A stretch of DNA of 64,000 nt. Origin: Bifidobacterium polysaccharolyticum. Lineage in GTDB: Bacteria > Actinomycetota > Actinomycetes > Actinomycetales > Bifidobacteriaceae. Where the stretch lies: contig NZ_JACFQG010000002.1 in assembly GCF_016101585.1 (NCBI RefSeq), forward strand, positions 248,001 through 312,000, in the 5' to 3' direction. Both the position numbers and the translations under genes were made by a program. Shown here one piece after another: positions 20,091 through 29,818 of this stretch; position 1 is the first letter of the stretch; every line of letters begins with the position of its first letter. Below the pieces are notes generated by a model, which did no database searches, was not told the DNA's origin, and was given only the letters and a program-made list of their open reading frames with translations.

Positions 20091-23000
20091 ATGGTCACCT
20101 TGTTTCATCCCCAGCCCGGAACCATCCCAGTGACCGCCGGGTCGGGCGCAGTTCTGGCCGATTCAGGGGTCCGGCCCAATTGGCTGCTGGATCATGGTGA
20201 GGATTCGGCCGTGCAAATTGCGGCAAGCAATCTGATGAGGGATTTTGCGACCGTCACCGGCCAGACCCAGAGACCGACCAATCTGATTGACGAGAGCAGC
20301 CCGACCATCTGCCTGGGCACCCTGGGCCATTCAAGTTGGATCGATTCGGTTGTCTGCTCCGACCAGCTCGATCTGACCCCGCTCAAGGACCCCCGAGGAG
20401 AATATCGCTGGGAAGGCTTCACCTTGCAGGTCATCGACGGCATCCTCTACATCGCCGGGACTGACCGGCGCGGAACCATCTACGGAATCTACGCTCTCAG
20501 CCGGGCCATCGGCATCTCACCCTTGCACTGGTGGGGAAACGTGCCAGCACGTCACCATGAACGGATATGCCTGCCCGACGACCTGCGCGTCTTCGACTGG
20601 CCCTCGGTCAAATACCGGGGCTTCTTCATCAACGACGAAGAGGAGCTGGACGACTGGGCTCGCCTGCACACTCCCGACGGAACCATCGGACCGACGACCT
20701 ACGAAAAAGTCTTTGACCTGATTCTGCGGCTGGGCGGCAACTATCTGTGGCCGGCCATGCACGTCAACGCCTTCAATGCCGATCCGCGTAACGGCAGGCT
20801 TGCCCAGAGCATGGGGATTGTCATCGGAAGCAGCCACTGCGACATGCTCCTGCGGAGCAACCAGCATGAGTGGGACCCCTGGGTGGCCTCGCAGGGCACG
20901 CATGTGGACTATGACTATTCGTTGCCCGGACACAACCGGGATATGATTCGGCGCTACTGGTCGCAGAGCGTGGACATGAACCGGAACTACGAGGTCACCT
21001 GGACCCTGGGCATGCGCGGTATACACGACACGGGCCTGACCACGCGCGCCATCGACGAGGATCCGAACCTGGACCAGGAGGGTCGTCTGCGAGCGCGAGT
21101 CGATCTGCTCGGTCGAATCATTCGCGACCAGAGGGACATCCTGCGTCAGCACCTGGGTCGACCTCCACAGGAGGTACCCCAGCTCTTCATTCCCTACAAG
21201 GAGGTGCTGCCCCTCTACGACGCGGGCCTGGACCTGCCCGAAGACGTGACCATCATGTGGGTCAACGACAACTACGGGTATATGCGTCGCTTCCCCAATC
21301 AGGCCGAACGGGCACGCAGCGGAGGCAATGGGGTCTACTACCACAGCTCCTACTGGGCGCCACCGAGGACCAGCTACCGCTGCACCTCATCCACTCCCCT
21401 GGCTCTGATGAACGACCAGCTGGGCAAGTGCTGGGATCGGGGCATCCGCCGGGTATGGGTAGATAATCTGGGAGCCATCAAGCGCCTGGAGCTGGAGGGA
21501 TCCTACTTCCTCCACCTGGCCTGGAATGCAGACGAGAATCACCACAGTCTGTCGGCCCGGGACTTCGTGGCCGCCTGGTTCGACCAGACCTTCGCCGACG
21601 ATCGCGGCTCTGAGGTGGCCGATCTGTGCATGAGCTACTACCGGATCAACAATCAGACCAAAATCGAGCACCTGCACGAGGACTCCTTCACCCAGACAGG
21701 TTACGACGACGAGGCCGGCGGCCGCCTGGCAGCCTTACGGGAACTAGCTGAGCGCTCGCACAATCTTGTCAGAAGCATGAAGCCAGAGTTTCGCGAAGCC
21801 TATCAATCGCTGGTGAACCTGAAGATCGCCATGGCCTACTACGTGAACGCCCAGTTCTACCATGCGGACCGCAGCCGCCTTGAGGCCGCCAGAAGCGCCT
21901 TACCAGCCGCCGACAGGCAGATGAAGATCTCCCATCTTTTCCAGGGTATGATCCGGGCTCTGCTCCATTGGTACAACAAGGAGCTGGCACAAGGCGGTTG
22001 GGACGGCATCCTCACTCCCAACAGGTTCCCTCCTCCTACGCTGCCTCAGTACCCGGCTTGCAGGCCGGTGAAGGTTCAACCAAACCAGGGACTGATCCTG
22101 ACGCCACAGGGAGCACAGGAGGGCGTCATAGCCCCGGGCAATAGCCATCACGCCAAGCTGGTCTTCGATCCCTATGGCATCACCGACCGTTGGATTGACC
22201 TGGACCTTATGGGAAGCCCTGCACAGGAAGTGTGCATCAGCGCCGATCAGGACTGGATCCGTCTGCCAGTGGAACGACGAATTGTCAGGGATGAATGGCG
22301 AATCCATGTACAGGTCGAGAACGCCTCAACACATGCGGGTCGCCAGGGTACTCTAACCATCATCACCCGTCCCAGCAAGCCGGAGACAACTGAAAAAGCC
22401 TGGTCTACCCCGATCAGGGTCGATGTTCTAGTAGGCGAGAATCCTGGCTTCAGACAAGGATTCACCGGCTACGTCGAGGCGGATGGCCACATCAGCATGG
22501 ACCCCTCACGCGGACGCGTCAACCCCGACCTCACTCAGGCCACCGCTTGGCTGGCGACGCAAGACCTGGGACGTTTTGGCCCAAGCCTGATGCAGACCAA
22601 GGGCTGGAGCAACCCTGAATCAGGAAGTGGGGCCTGTCTGAGTCTGGACTTCTGGCTGAAGGCCCCCGGCCGCCATCGTCTGGAGGTTCACCGGCTGCCC
22701 ACTCTAAACTCACGTGGGCGAATTCGCCTGCGTGTCAGCTTGGATGGCGACCATGGCGAAATCCTGGAATCATCTACCACTGACGAGTTCCGCGGCGACT
22801 GGCAGGAGACCATCGTATACAACGCCGAGCAACTGGCCATGATCCTGCCCTACTTGAAGACCGGACCCCACCGGCTGCAGCTGATCGCTGTGGACGACTC
22901 CTTCGGCATCGACAAAGTGGTGATCAACACCGGCCAGGAACGGCCCAGCCGACTGGGACCGGCCTTCAGTACCTGGGTGACAGGTGGACAGCCCTCCAAA

Positions 23001-23858
23001 CAGACCGACAACAGGAGCTCTCACATATTTCATAAAGACAAGGCTCAGACCGGCAATCAGATTACGGACCATCAGCCAACGCCCACGGCCGAGGTCTTGG
23101 ACCGCCCCCTACGGAACCTGGCCATCAGTGACTACGGAATCGATCCGGACCACACCCCGGAAGAACCTGTGCCCTACTTCGATCAGGACTACTGGCTTCA
23201 CGGCGGTTTGTATACACGGCCGAAGCTGGTCTGGCCTGACGGGCATCAGCATGAGCAGAAGCTCAGCCAGGACAGTGACGCCAACAAGACCCCAGAGCAT
23301 ATCTACCTTGAGCCCGCCGACTGCCTAAGACAGGACGAAAACGCCTGGCTGTCACAGGATGGCCCACAGAATGGCAGGCGTCGGAAGGGCTTCTGGGTCC
23401 CTACGGACGCCCCCATTCACAGGGGCCGGGGCTTGGCCATGCGGACCGAGCCAAGGCAACAGCTCTGGCCCGAACCCGGCCGAGCTCCCGGCATAAACCT
23501 TGCCTTCCAGGTTGACAGGCCAGGCAACTACCGGATCTGGCTCCTAGCCCAGTTCGCCTCCGACCTGGAGGACTCCTGCCATGTGATCTTGGACGGCGAC
23601 CCGCTGGCCCCGGACGACATCTTCCCCCGAGGGGGAAGACTGATGACCTTCGCCACGGAACATGTCTGGGGATGGTCGGAGATGGCCGCCGTCCAGCTGA
23701 CCGGCGGTCGGCACGTGCTGACCTTGGAGCCGGAACGGGCCGGCATGCGCATCGCACGTGTCTACCTGGCCTGCGATGGATCACGGCCTCCCTTGGATGA
23801 GCAGTGGCCCAGCGAGAAAGACGACAGACCAGGGGACACGCATGGGCTGGACGTGTGA
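20091..23858 (+). CDS. Glycoside hydrolase family 115 (xylan alpha-1,2-glucuronidase)
   Basis: A 1255-residue GH115 enzyme, the family that removes (4-O-methyl-)glucuronic acid from xylan and its oligosaccharides. The family signature SVKYRGFFINDEEEL appears near residue 180, then GGNYLWPAMHVNAFN and the histidine/aspartate-rich EWDPWVASQGTHVDYDY. The N-terminal small domain (residues 1-170) and C-terminal beta domains (about 660-1250) fit the large multi-domain forms. No signal peptide or anchor is seen, so it should work inside the cell on imported oligosaccharides. ATG 20091 is preceded by GGGAG. It is flanked by the LacI gene and ends two bases from the convergent LPxTG gene. Confidence 0.9.
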   Translation: MVTLFHPQPGTIPVTAGSGAVLADSGVRPNWLLDHGEDSAVQIAASNLMRDFATVTGQTQRPTNLIDESSPTICLGTLGHSSWIDSVVCSDQLDLTPLKDPRGEYRWEGFTLQVIDGILYIAGTDRRGTIYGIYALSRAIGISPLHWWGNVPARHHERICLPDDLRVFDWPSVKYRGFFINDEEELDDWARLHTPDGTIGPTTYEKVFDLILRLGGNYLWPAMHVNAFNADPRNGRLAQSMGIVIGSSHCDMLLRSNQHEWDPWVASQGTHVDYDYSLPGHNRDMIRRYWSQSVDMNRNYEVTWTLGMRGIHDTGLTTRAIDEDPNLDQEGRLRARVDLLGRIIRDQRDILRQHLGRPPQEVPQLFIPYKEVLPLYDAGLDLPEDVTIMWVNDNYGYMRRFPNQAERARSGGNGVYYHSSYWAPPRTSYRCTSSTPLALMNDQLGKCWDRGIRRVWVDNLGAIKRLELEGSYFLHLAWNADENHHSLSARDFVAAWFDQTFADDRGSEVADLCMSYYRINNQTKIEHLHEDSFTQTGYDDEAGGRLAALRELAERSHNLVRSMKPEFREAYQSLVNLKIAMAYYVNAQFYHADRSRLEAARSALPAADRQMKISHLFQGMIRALLHWYNKELAQGGWDGILTPNRFPPPTLPQYPACRPVKVQPNQGLILTPQGAQEGVIAPGNSHHAKLVFDPYGITDRWIDLDLMGSPAQEVCISADQDWIRLPVERRIVRDEWRIHVQVENASTHAGRQGTLTIITRPSKPETTEKAWSTPIRVDVLVGENPGFRQGFTGYVEADGHISMDPSRGRVNPDLTQATAWLATQDLGRFGPSLMQTKGWSNPESGSGACLSLDFWLKAPGRHRLEVHRLPTLNSRGRIRLRVSLDGDHGEILESSTTDEFRGDWQETIVYNAEQLAMILPYLKTGPHRLQLIAVDDSFGIDKVVINTGQERPSRLGPAFSTWVTGGQPSKQTDNRSSHIFHKDKAQTGNQITDHQPTPTAEVLDRPLRNLAISDYGIDPDHTPEEPVPYFDQDYWLHGGLYTRPKLVWPDGHQHEQKLSQDSDANKTPEHIYLEPADCLRQDENAWLSQDGPQNGRRRKGFWVPTDAPIHRGRGLAMRTEPRQQLWPEPGRAPGINLAFQVDRPGNYRIWLLAQFASDLEDSCHVILDGDPLAPDDIFPRGGRLMTFATEHVWGWSEMAAVQLTGGRHVLTLEPERAGMRIARVYLACDGSRPPLDEQWPSEKDDRPGDTHGLDV

Positions 23859-23860
23859 AA

Positions 23861-26800
23861 TCAGCGGTCACTGCCGCCCCTACGGCCTTTGGACGCCCGC
23901 CTGACCAGGCCGAAGAGGAGCGAGCCGGTCATGACTGCCGCTGCAACGATGGCCAGAGGAAGAGCTACAGCTGCCCCTGTTCCGGGCAGTGCTTCCCCAA
24001 GGGCGTTCCAATCGTCGCTATTGGAACGGACAGCCCGATCCGAACACAGCAGACGGCCGTCGACCATCACGCCCCGGGAATCAGGCCGTACAGAAGCCTT
24101 GCCGGCATCTTCCCGCTCAGGAAGGGTCGCATCCTCTTCTACCGGACAGGGCACCAGGGGACTGCCGATCACCCTAGCCCTGTCGGTGTGCCGACCTGAT
24201 ACGCCCGTCACCGTGGCATGCACGTCTACAGACTGGCCAGGTCGTAGCATCAGGGTCGACCAGTTGTCGGGATAGCGAATCCCAGTCACCCGCCCCTGAC
24301 CGACGACTGTCTGATCCTCCAAACGCAGTTGCCGGGCGGGGAAGATGGCCCCGGTCCCATCGCCGGGATCGCGGGGAGAATCATTGGTGATCCGGAAAAC
24401 AATAGGGACATCATCATGAGTCCGAAGGGCCTGTTCCGGCTGATCCCGATCACCCTTGGACATACCGCCGGCCCGATCAAACTTCTCGATATGCAGAGCC
24501 GGAGTCATATCGGGCGTTCTGGTCCAGACCGTGTTGGAGACCAGGGTCTTGTCCTGGTAGTACTCAGTAAATCGGTTCTCATGACGCTCCACGTTCTTCA
24601 GCCGTCTGCATTGCAGGTAGGTCCTCCAACCGACGGGGCGGTCGCCTGAAGCGCTGACCAAGGCCAGATATCGGGGTGTGGCCTCCACTTTGACCAGACC
24701 TGCCGGGTCTGCGGTCATCGTGAACAGGGGGCCGCCATGAATATCTGCAGATATATCCGAACCAGCCATGATTTGTCCATGATGAATCAGGATGCGCCCA
24801 TTCTCGTAGAGATCCTGGTTGGCGTAGACGGCCCAATGGCCGGTGAACCGGTCCACCGAGGGGTCCAGCCGATCCTCGATCCGCCAGGTTTTCACCTGCG
24901 GATAGGCCCGTCCGGCCGGCAGCAGACTTGAGTCCAGACGATAGAGGAAGAGCCGGCCACGGTAAAGACTGCTGCTGTGAGCGCTGTCCCCGCCCACGTC
25001 CACTACCACATCCTTGGCGGGATTGAGCGGTTTGACCGGATTAGCGACCACATTGGTGGCTTTGCGCATGTCGTTGACTATCTGAGTCGCCTGGTTGCGC
25101 ACCACGTGACCAGGCTCTGCACGGATGACCGTGTAAGGCAGGACCAGATCGTAGGTGCGCCCCAGCAAGCCTTGGTCAATGGCCGGCTCCCTGAGGGGAC
25201 TATGGCCTCGGGCAGCGGCATAGGCAGCCAGATCGGGAGGCTGAGGATCTCCTTTGAGGGTCGCACCTGTGGCCGGAACATAGGTGTCCACAGTTTTGGC
25301 GAAGACCATAACCATACCGTTTCTTACCTGGATATTGAAAGCCTTGGTGTAATCGCGGCCGTCGGAGCCCAGGACCTCGATGCTCTTGGGATCGATATCC
25401 AGATGCCGAGCGTCGTAGGCATCCGTCATGCCCAGCCGCCAGACCGGATAGGCGGTGTCTTTACGGCGGGCGTCCAGACTGATTCGATAAACTCCACGGT
25501 CACCCACAAAGAGCACCTTGCCGTCGATGCTGATGCCCGGATCATGCGCGCTGACATCGCTCTTTGAGGGATGGAAGTCAGCTGGTGGATTGCTCACTTG
25601 GTTGGAGGGGGTCAGTGAATTGTTCAGCGTCAGCAACCACTGATTGCCCACCCGATGATCCCTTGGAGCCTTGGGATCAACCCTGCCCTCAAAGCGCAGG
25701 CGGATTCTGGGTTTGCCCCCGGCCCGCCACTTGCTGATACGGGTGGGGTTGGTAATGGCCACCCGCAAACTGTGGTCCTTGTCCTTCCACTTTGTGGCGT
25801 ATCCGGTCTTGGCGATGATATCGCCGCTCTGCAGGTCAGTAACCTCAAGGGTCTGCTTGTCGGGCAGAAACCAGCGGTCATACACATCCGTCAGGATGAT
25901 TGATTTGACAGGATAGGCCAGATTGTCGGGCAGACTGGGCTGGGTATCCAATTGATACTCCAGTCGCTGACCAGGGAAGACCACCTTGCCGTCGACGCTG
26001 GCCTGCTCCCCGCCCTGACCAGCCTCAGAGATTACATCCTTGCGTACCGGAGGCAGGTATCCGCAAATGCCTGGCTTGTTGGTCTCCACACTCTGCGTGT
26101 TGACTGTCTGGGAACCCGAGTTGGTCAGAGGCTCGCCCTGGCTGCCATGGCCATCAGGAGCCCGGCAAAAGGTCAGCTCCTGGTCAGGTGCTCCACCCAT
26201 ATCCTTGCGGACCTTGGCTGCGCCGCCGCCGTTGGCAAAGCGGACCGTGAAGGGAACCAGCATAGTGACCTGCATAGGGTCCTCCATCCCCTTTAAGCCG
26301 CTCAACCATCCGCTTTTGGCCTGTGCCCGCGCTCGTGTGCCGGTCACGCTGATCTCGAAACGGTCGGTCACATCCCTGCCCTTGGCCGCAATGTCCTCGA
26401 TGCTGCTGCGGCGGTAGTACCCGTCTGCATCCGCCTTGGCCTTGGCAACGAAAATGCGAATGGCCCGAGCCCCGTCCTGATCGACCAGATAGTCAGCAGC
26501 GCTCCAGTCGTCAGTCAGGGCGAAAACCTTGGGTGCCTCAATCAGATGGGCTTCGACAGTAGCGTTGACCACTGACCCCACCCGATCCCCATCCAGAAAG
26601 GCATGCCCGTCGGCGCCAGTTCCGTTACTCCATTGGGGGTCTATGACGCTCTTCCACACCCCCGTAGCCGTATCTCGCAGGATCCAGGATTTGTCGGGCC
26701 TGGGCTTCCATGTGGGTGTACGACGTTCCGGAGTCGACTGGTCAATCTGCCGGGCGGCGCCCTTCCAGTGGACTCCTCCCTGGTCCAGAATCACCCCGGT

Positions 26801-27784
26801 CTCTGGCCGCTCGACAGTCACATCCAGCTGCCACACCCAGCGGTGTTTCTGCGGCAGAGCACCGCCCTTCCAGGTTGCTGTGGCCCGGTCACCAGGCGGC
26901 CTAACTCCTTCGGCGGTGTTGAAAATGAATTTGTCAGTCAAATCTTCACCGCTGGTCTGGTCCCTGACATGCTGGCCGCTTATACGGTACTGCTTGTCCT
27001 GAGGATTGAAAACATCGCTGAAAGTCAGCTCACGCCCGCCCCGGCCGGTTCCAGTGACGATATGGGTGCGATTGATCATCCCATCCGCGCTGGTTCCACG
27101 ATCTACTTCCTTGTCGGGGGGATCCGGCGGCAGATCTGCCGGCTTGGGCTCGTAGTCGTTGAGCATGATCACCACCAGGGAAATGTCATTCTCGTTGCCT
27201 GCATACTCGTCAGCAAATTTGTCCAGACTGTCCTCGGGCTGATCCCAGAATGGGTCGCCGGTTCGGTAGGTCACCCCGCGGTTGCTGAAGGTTCTGTTGG
27301 CCACCTGGCTGCGCCAGTTATCCATCCAAAGCTTGTGAATAGCCACACAGATCCCGTCAAAGATACGTTGGGATCCACGGTAGCCAGCAACCACTCCCAC
27401 GCCGGTTACCCGACAGTGGCCCTGTCCTGATTGGTCGGCATGGGCCTGGTTAAAGCGCGCCTGACAGTTGCCGTTAGCCTCATCCAGAGCCTGCCGCTTG
27501 ACCCGGGCCGTAGTGGCATTGCCCCCATCCACCACACCCATCTGGGACAACGCCCTGTCTATGCTGCCTATCTCATAACCGCCAAAAGCGCCCTGGTCGT
27601 CATCCTTGTAGGCCCAACCCTGCCAGATCCGGACATTTTCGCCGCCGGGGGGCACAGGTCCGCCACCGGCATGACCCGATCCTCCGCCAGCCACGGCAGG
27701 AGCCGCCGGACCGGCAAGGGTCGCCAAGGCAACCAGATCCGCCAAGAGGCTGACCCGTCTATGCTTGTTCATACTCGTCCTCAC
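23861..27784 (-). CDS. LPxTG-anchored adhesin with antigen I/II-like repeats
   Basis: A 1307-residue surface protein. It has an N-terminal signal peptide (hydrophobic LLADLVALATLAGPAAPAVA after MNKHRR), a unique N-terminal region (about 40-230), further domains to about 570, and three repeats beginning near 580, 746 and 925. The repeats share patterns such as DGKVVFPGQRLEYQLD and resemble the C2/C3 isopeptide-bonded domains of streptococcal antigen I/II adhesins. A fourth beta domain starts near 1093. The C-terminus is a classic sortase signal: LPGTG (1266-1270), a hydrophobic helix and a positive tail. The true start may be the fifth codon (MNKHRR). The ligand is unknown. It converges on the GH115 gene with two bases between stops. 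Confidence 0.85.
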   Translation of the reverse strand: MRTSMNKHRRVSLLADLVALATLAGPAAPAVAGGGSGHAGGGPVPPGGENVRIWQGWAYKDDDQGAFGGYEIGSIDRALSQMGVVDGGNATTARVKRQALDEANGNCQARFNQAHADQSGQGHCRVTGVGVVAGYRGSQRIFDGICVAIHKLWMDNWRSQVANRTFSNRGVTYRTGDPFWDQPEDSLDKFADEYAGNENDISLVVIMLNDYEPKPADLPPDPPDKEVDRGTSADGMINRTHIVTGTGRGGRELTFSDVFNPQDKQYRISGQHVRDQTSGEDLTDKFIFNTAEGVRPPGDRATATWKGGALPQKHRWVWQLDVTVERPETGVILDQGGVHWKGAARQIDQSTPERRTPTWKPRPDKSWILRDTATGVWKSVIDPQWSNGTGADGHAFLDGDRVGSVVNATVEAHLIEAPKVFALTDDWSAADYLVDQDGARAIRIFVAKAKADADGYYRRSSIEDIAAKGRDVTDRFEISVTGTRARAQAKSGWLSGLKGMEDPMQVTMLVPFTVRFANGGGAAKVRKDMGGAPDQELTFCRAPDGHGSQGEPLTNSGSQTVNTQSVETNKPGICGYLPPVRKDVISEAGQGGEQASVDGKVVFPGQRLEYQLDTQPSLPDNLAYPVKSIILTDVYDRWFLPDKQTLEVTDLQSGDIIAKTGYATKWKDKDHSLRVAITNPTRISKWRAGGKPRIRLRFEGRVDPKAPRDHRVGNQWLLTLNNSLTPSNQVSNPPADFHPSKSDVSAHDPGISIDGKVLFVGDRGVYRISLDARRKDTAYPVWRLGMTDAYDARHLDIDPKSIEVLGSDGRDYTKAFNIQVRNGMVMVFAKTVDTYVPATGATLKGDPQPPDLAAYAAARGHSPLREPAIDQGLLGRTYDLVLPYTVIRAEPGHVVRNQATQIVNDMRKATNVVANPVKPLNPAKDVVVDVGGDSAHSSSLYRGRLFLYRLDSSLLPAGRAYPQVKTWRIEDRLDPSVDRFTGHWAVYANQDLYENGRILIHHGQIMAGSDISADIHGGPLFTMTADPAGLVKVEATPRYLALVSASGDRPVGWRTYLQCRRLKNVERHENRFTEYYQDKTLVSNTVWTRTPDMTPALHIEKFDRAGGMSKGDRDQPEQALRTHDDVPIVFRITNDSPRDPGDGTGAIFPARQLRLEDQTVVGQGRVTGIRYPDNWSTLMLRPGQSVDVHATVTGVSGRHTDRARVIGSPLVPCPVEEDATLPEREDAGKASVRPDSRGVMVDGRLLCSDRAVRSNSDDWNALGEALPGTGAAVALPLAIVAAAVMTGSLLFGLVRRASKGRRGGSDR

Positions 27785-27929
27785 TCTTCGCCCGCTCCAT
27801 GCCTTGAGTATGAGCGACTGCCGGGCGTACAGGTGCGTGAGCGGGAGATTGTGGTCGAATGTGCCGCGGGACGGTTATGCTGTGTATAAGACATACCTAT
27901 GCTGTCCAGACCGAGAAGGAGACAGGACT

Positions 27930-28421
27930 ATGGCAGAGACATTCGACGTGTTGGTCGAGATCCCCCGGGGCTCCCGCAACAAGTATGAGATGGACCACGA
28001 CAGCGGCCATATCAGGCTGGATCGCACCCTCTTCACCTCTATGGGCTACCCCGACGACTACGGCTACATCGACGGCACCCTGGGCGAGGACGGCGATCCC
28101 TTGGATGCTCTGGTCATGATCCCCGACTCGGTCTTCCCTGGTTGCATCGTCGAATGCCGCGCCGTGGGTCTCTACCACATGGTCGACGAGGCCGGCGGGG
28201 ATGACAAGGTCCTCTGCGTGCCTGCCGATGTCCGCTACGATGCCATCAAGGACATCGACGACGTCTCCGACTTCCACAAGCAGGAGATCAAGCACTTCTT
28301 CGAGCAGTACAAGGCTCTGGAACCCGGCAAGGAGGTCATGCCCGGCGACTACTGGACCAACGCCGAGGCTGCTGAGACCCAGATCAAGGCTGCACGCGAG
28401 CGCCTGGCCGCCCAGCACTGA
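27930..28421 (+). CDS. ppa: Inorganic pyrophosphatase
   Basis: Hydrolyses pyrophosphate to pull biosynthetic reactions forward. At 163 residues it is a typical soluble class I enzyme. The N-terminal VEIPRGSRNKYEMDHDSG and the metal-binding DGDPLDALVM (the DxDPxD signature) are intact. ATG 27930 is preceded by GAGAAGGAGA; an upstream in-frame start at 27765 would overlap the divergent adhesin gene and is rejected. A terminator follows. Confidence 0.96.
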   Translation: MAETFDVLVEIPRGSRNKYEMDHDSGHIRLDRTLFTSMGYPDDYGYIDGTLGEDGDPLDALVMIPDSVFPGCIVECRAVGLYHMVDEAGGDDKVLCVPADVRYDAIKDIDDVSDFHKQEIKHFFEQYKALEPGKEVMPGDYWTNAEAAETQIKAARERLAAQH

Positions 28422-28449
28422 CCTCTCAAGGCCGACCAGTCGGCACAAT

Positions 28450-28492
28450 CACCCCGGCAAGGGCCCAATCGAGCGCCCGAACCGGGGTTTTG
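28450..28492 (+). terminator. Terminator of ppa
   Basis: ACCCCGG (28451-28457) pairs with CCGGGGT (28482-28488), with an inner GGGC/GCCC pair in the loop, and is followed by TTTT. Confidence 0.75.
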
Positions 28493-28571
28493 CATGCCCA
28501 AATCCTCCCAAAACGCGTCTGGCCGTCTACGATTGCCAATTGCGGGTGCGCGCGCAAGGGCAGGAGCGGCT

Positions 28572-29018
28572 ATGACTTTCTATACGTACCAATACCTCAA
28601 GGGTGGTCAGACCAACTGGACCATGATCAGGATCATCGTGGTCGTCGTTCTGGCCCTGGCCTTTCTCTTCTTCCTGTTCATGTACTCCCGCCACCGCTGG
28701 AACCACAAGTACAAGGATCTGTCCATCATCCTGGCCACCCTGCTTCTGTTGGCGGCGGCCATCCAGTACAGCGACTACACCAATCTGCGCACAGCCAGCC
28801 TACAGAGCGGACAGCTGACCACGGTCATCGACAAATCCGCAGCCAAGCTCAAGGTCAGCCCTGAACAAATCAGCATCAACGACACCTCGCGCAACAACGA
28901 CATGATCATCAAGACCCCCAAGGGCTACTACACCCTGGTATTCAACAGCTCCGGCTCCGAATTCCTGCTGCAACGCGCCGACCTGTACCACCCAGACATC
29001 ACCGTGATCGGAGAGTGA
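28572..29018 (+). CDS. DUF3290 membrane protein
   Basis: A 148-residue protein with two N-terminal membrane helices (residues about 18-40 and 52-68) and a soluble C-terminal domain. The FYTYQYL start and the SAAKLKVSPEQISINDTSRNN segment fit DUF3290. The ATG at 28572 has CAGGAGCGG upstream and matches the family start better than the in-frame codon at 28494. It is followed three bases later by a DUF421 gene, a pairing seen in many Firmicutes and lactic bacteria. Function unknown. Confidence 0.85.
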   Translation: MTFYTYQYLKGGQTNWTMIRIIVVVVLALAFLFFLFMYSRHRWNHKYKDLSIILATLLLLAAAIQYSDYTNLRTASLQSGQLTTVIDKSAAKLKVSPEQISINDTSRNNDMIIKTPKGYYTLVFNSSGSEFLLQRADLYHPDITVIGE

Positions 29019-29021
29019 CCC

Positions 29022-29666
29022 ATGGATATCAATTTCTACGTCAACGTGGCCCTGAAGCTGATTGTCGGGCTGCTCTTCATCACCCTGCTCATCAACGTGA
29101 CCGGCAAGGGGAACCTGGCGCCCACCTCGCCCATGGACCAGCTGCAGAACTACGTCCTGGGCGGCATCATCGGCGGGGTCATCTACAGCGACAGCATCTC
29201 CATGGCCCAGTACATTGTCATCCTGCTGATATGGGCGGCACTGATCCTCATCACCCGATACGCCAAGACCCACATCCACGCGGTGGGCAAGTACATCGAC
29301 GGCGAACCGGTCACCATCATCAAGAACGGCAAACTGCTGGTCCAGAACTGCCTCAAAGTCAATCTGACGGCCAAGGAGGTGGACTTCAAGCTGCGCACCA
29401 AGGGCATCAACGACATCCGCGACGTCAAGCGGGGCATCGTCGAACAGAACGGCGGCCTGACCATCATCTCCGAAGGCGACAAGGACGTGCGCTACCCGGT
29501 GGTCATGGACGGGCGGGTCAATCCGGACGTTCTTGACACCATGGGACGGGACGAGGACTGGCTTGACGAGCAACTGGCAAAGCAGGGCATACACAAGGTC
29601 AGCGATGTGTACATGGCACGCTTCCAGAACGGCGAGTTCTACGCCGTTACCTACCAGGACCAGTAA
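29022..29666 (+). CDS. DUF421 membrane protein (YetF-like)
   Basis: A 214-residue protein with three N-terminal membrane helices (roughly residues 7-25, 42-60, 63-80) and a soluble domain. The TGKGNLAPTSPMDQLQNYVLGG segment and the conserved GEPVTIIKNGKLL fit DUF421/YetF. It directly follows the DUF3290 gene and the two are certainly co-transcribed. YetF-type proteins have been tied to membrane lipid and spore processes in bacilli, but no function can be claimed here. Confidence 0.85.
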   Translation: MDINFYVNVALKLIVGLLFITLLINVTGKGNLAPTSPMDQLQNYVLGGIIGGVIYSDSISMAQYIVILLIWAALILITRYAKTHIHAVGKYIDGEPVTIIKNGKLLVQNCLKVNLTAKEVDFKLRTKGINDIRDVKRGIVEQNGGLTIISEGDKDVRYPVVMDGRVNPDVLDTMGRDEDWLDEQLAKQGIHKVSDVYMARFQNGEFYAVTYQDQ

Positions 29667-29711
29667 GACCTGTAATACTCGAAAACCGGCAACAGAATCC
29701 GTTAGTCACCC

Positions 29712-29725
29712 GACATCTAGATGTC
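29712..29725. promoter_or_regulatory. Perfect 14-base palindrome, candidate TA operator
   Basis: GACATCTAGATGTC is its own reverse complement and lies 22 bases upstream of the toxin-antitoxin promoter -10 region's -35 side. HigA-type antitoxins bind palindromes, so it is a candidate autoregulatory operator. Confidence 0.45.
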
Positions 29726-29733
29726 ATGAGCAA

Positions 29734-29762
29734 TTGCTCTAATGTCTACTGTAGTGTACACT
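29734..29762 (+). promoter_or_regulatory. Toxin-antitoxin promoter with palindrome over the -10
   Basis: TTGCTC (29734-29739) and TACACT (29757-29762) are 17 bases apart. The -10 overlaps a second perfect palindrome, AGTGTACACT (29753-29762), ideally placed for repression by the antitoxin. Confidence 0.55.
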
Positions 29763-29818
29763 TTTCTTGTGGGGAATGGGACGCATCTTCTCGAAAATAA
29801 GGGAGGGGAAGCGGCACC

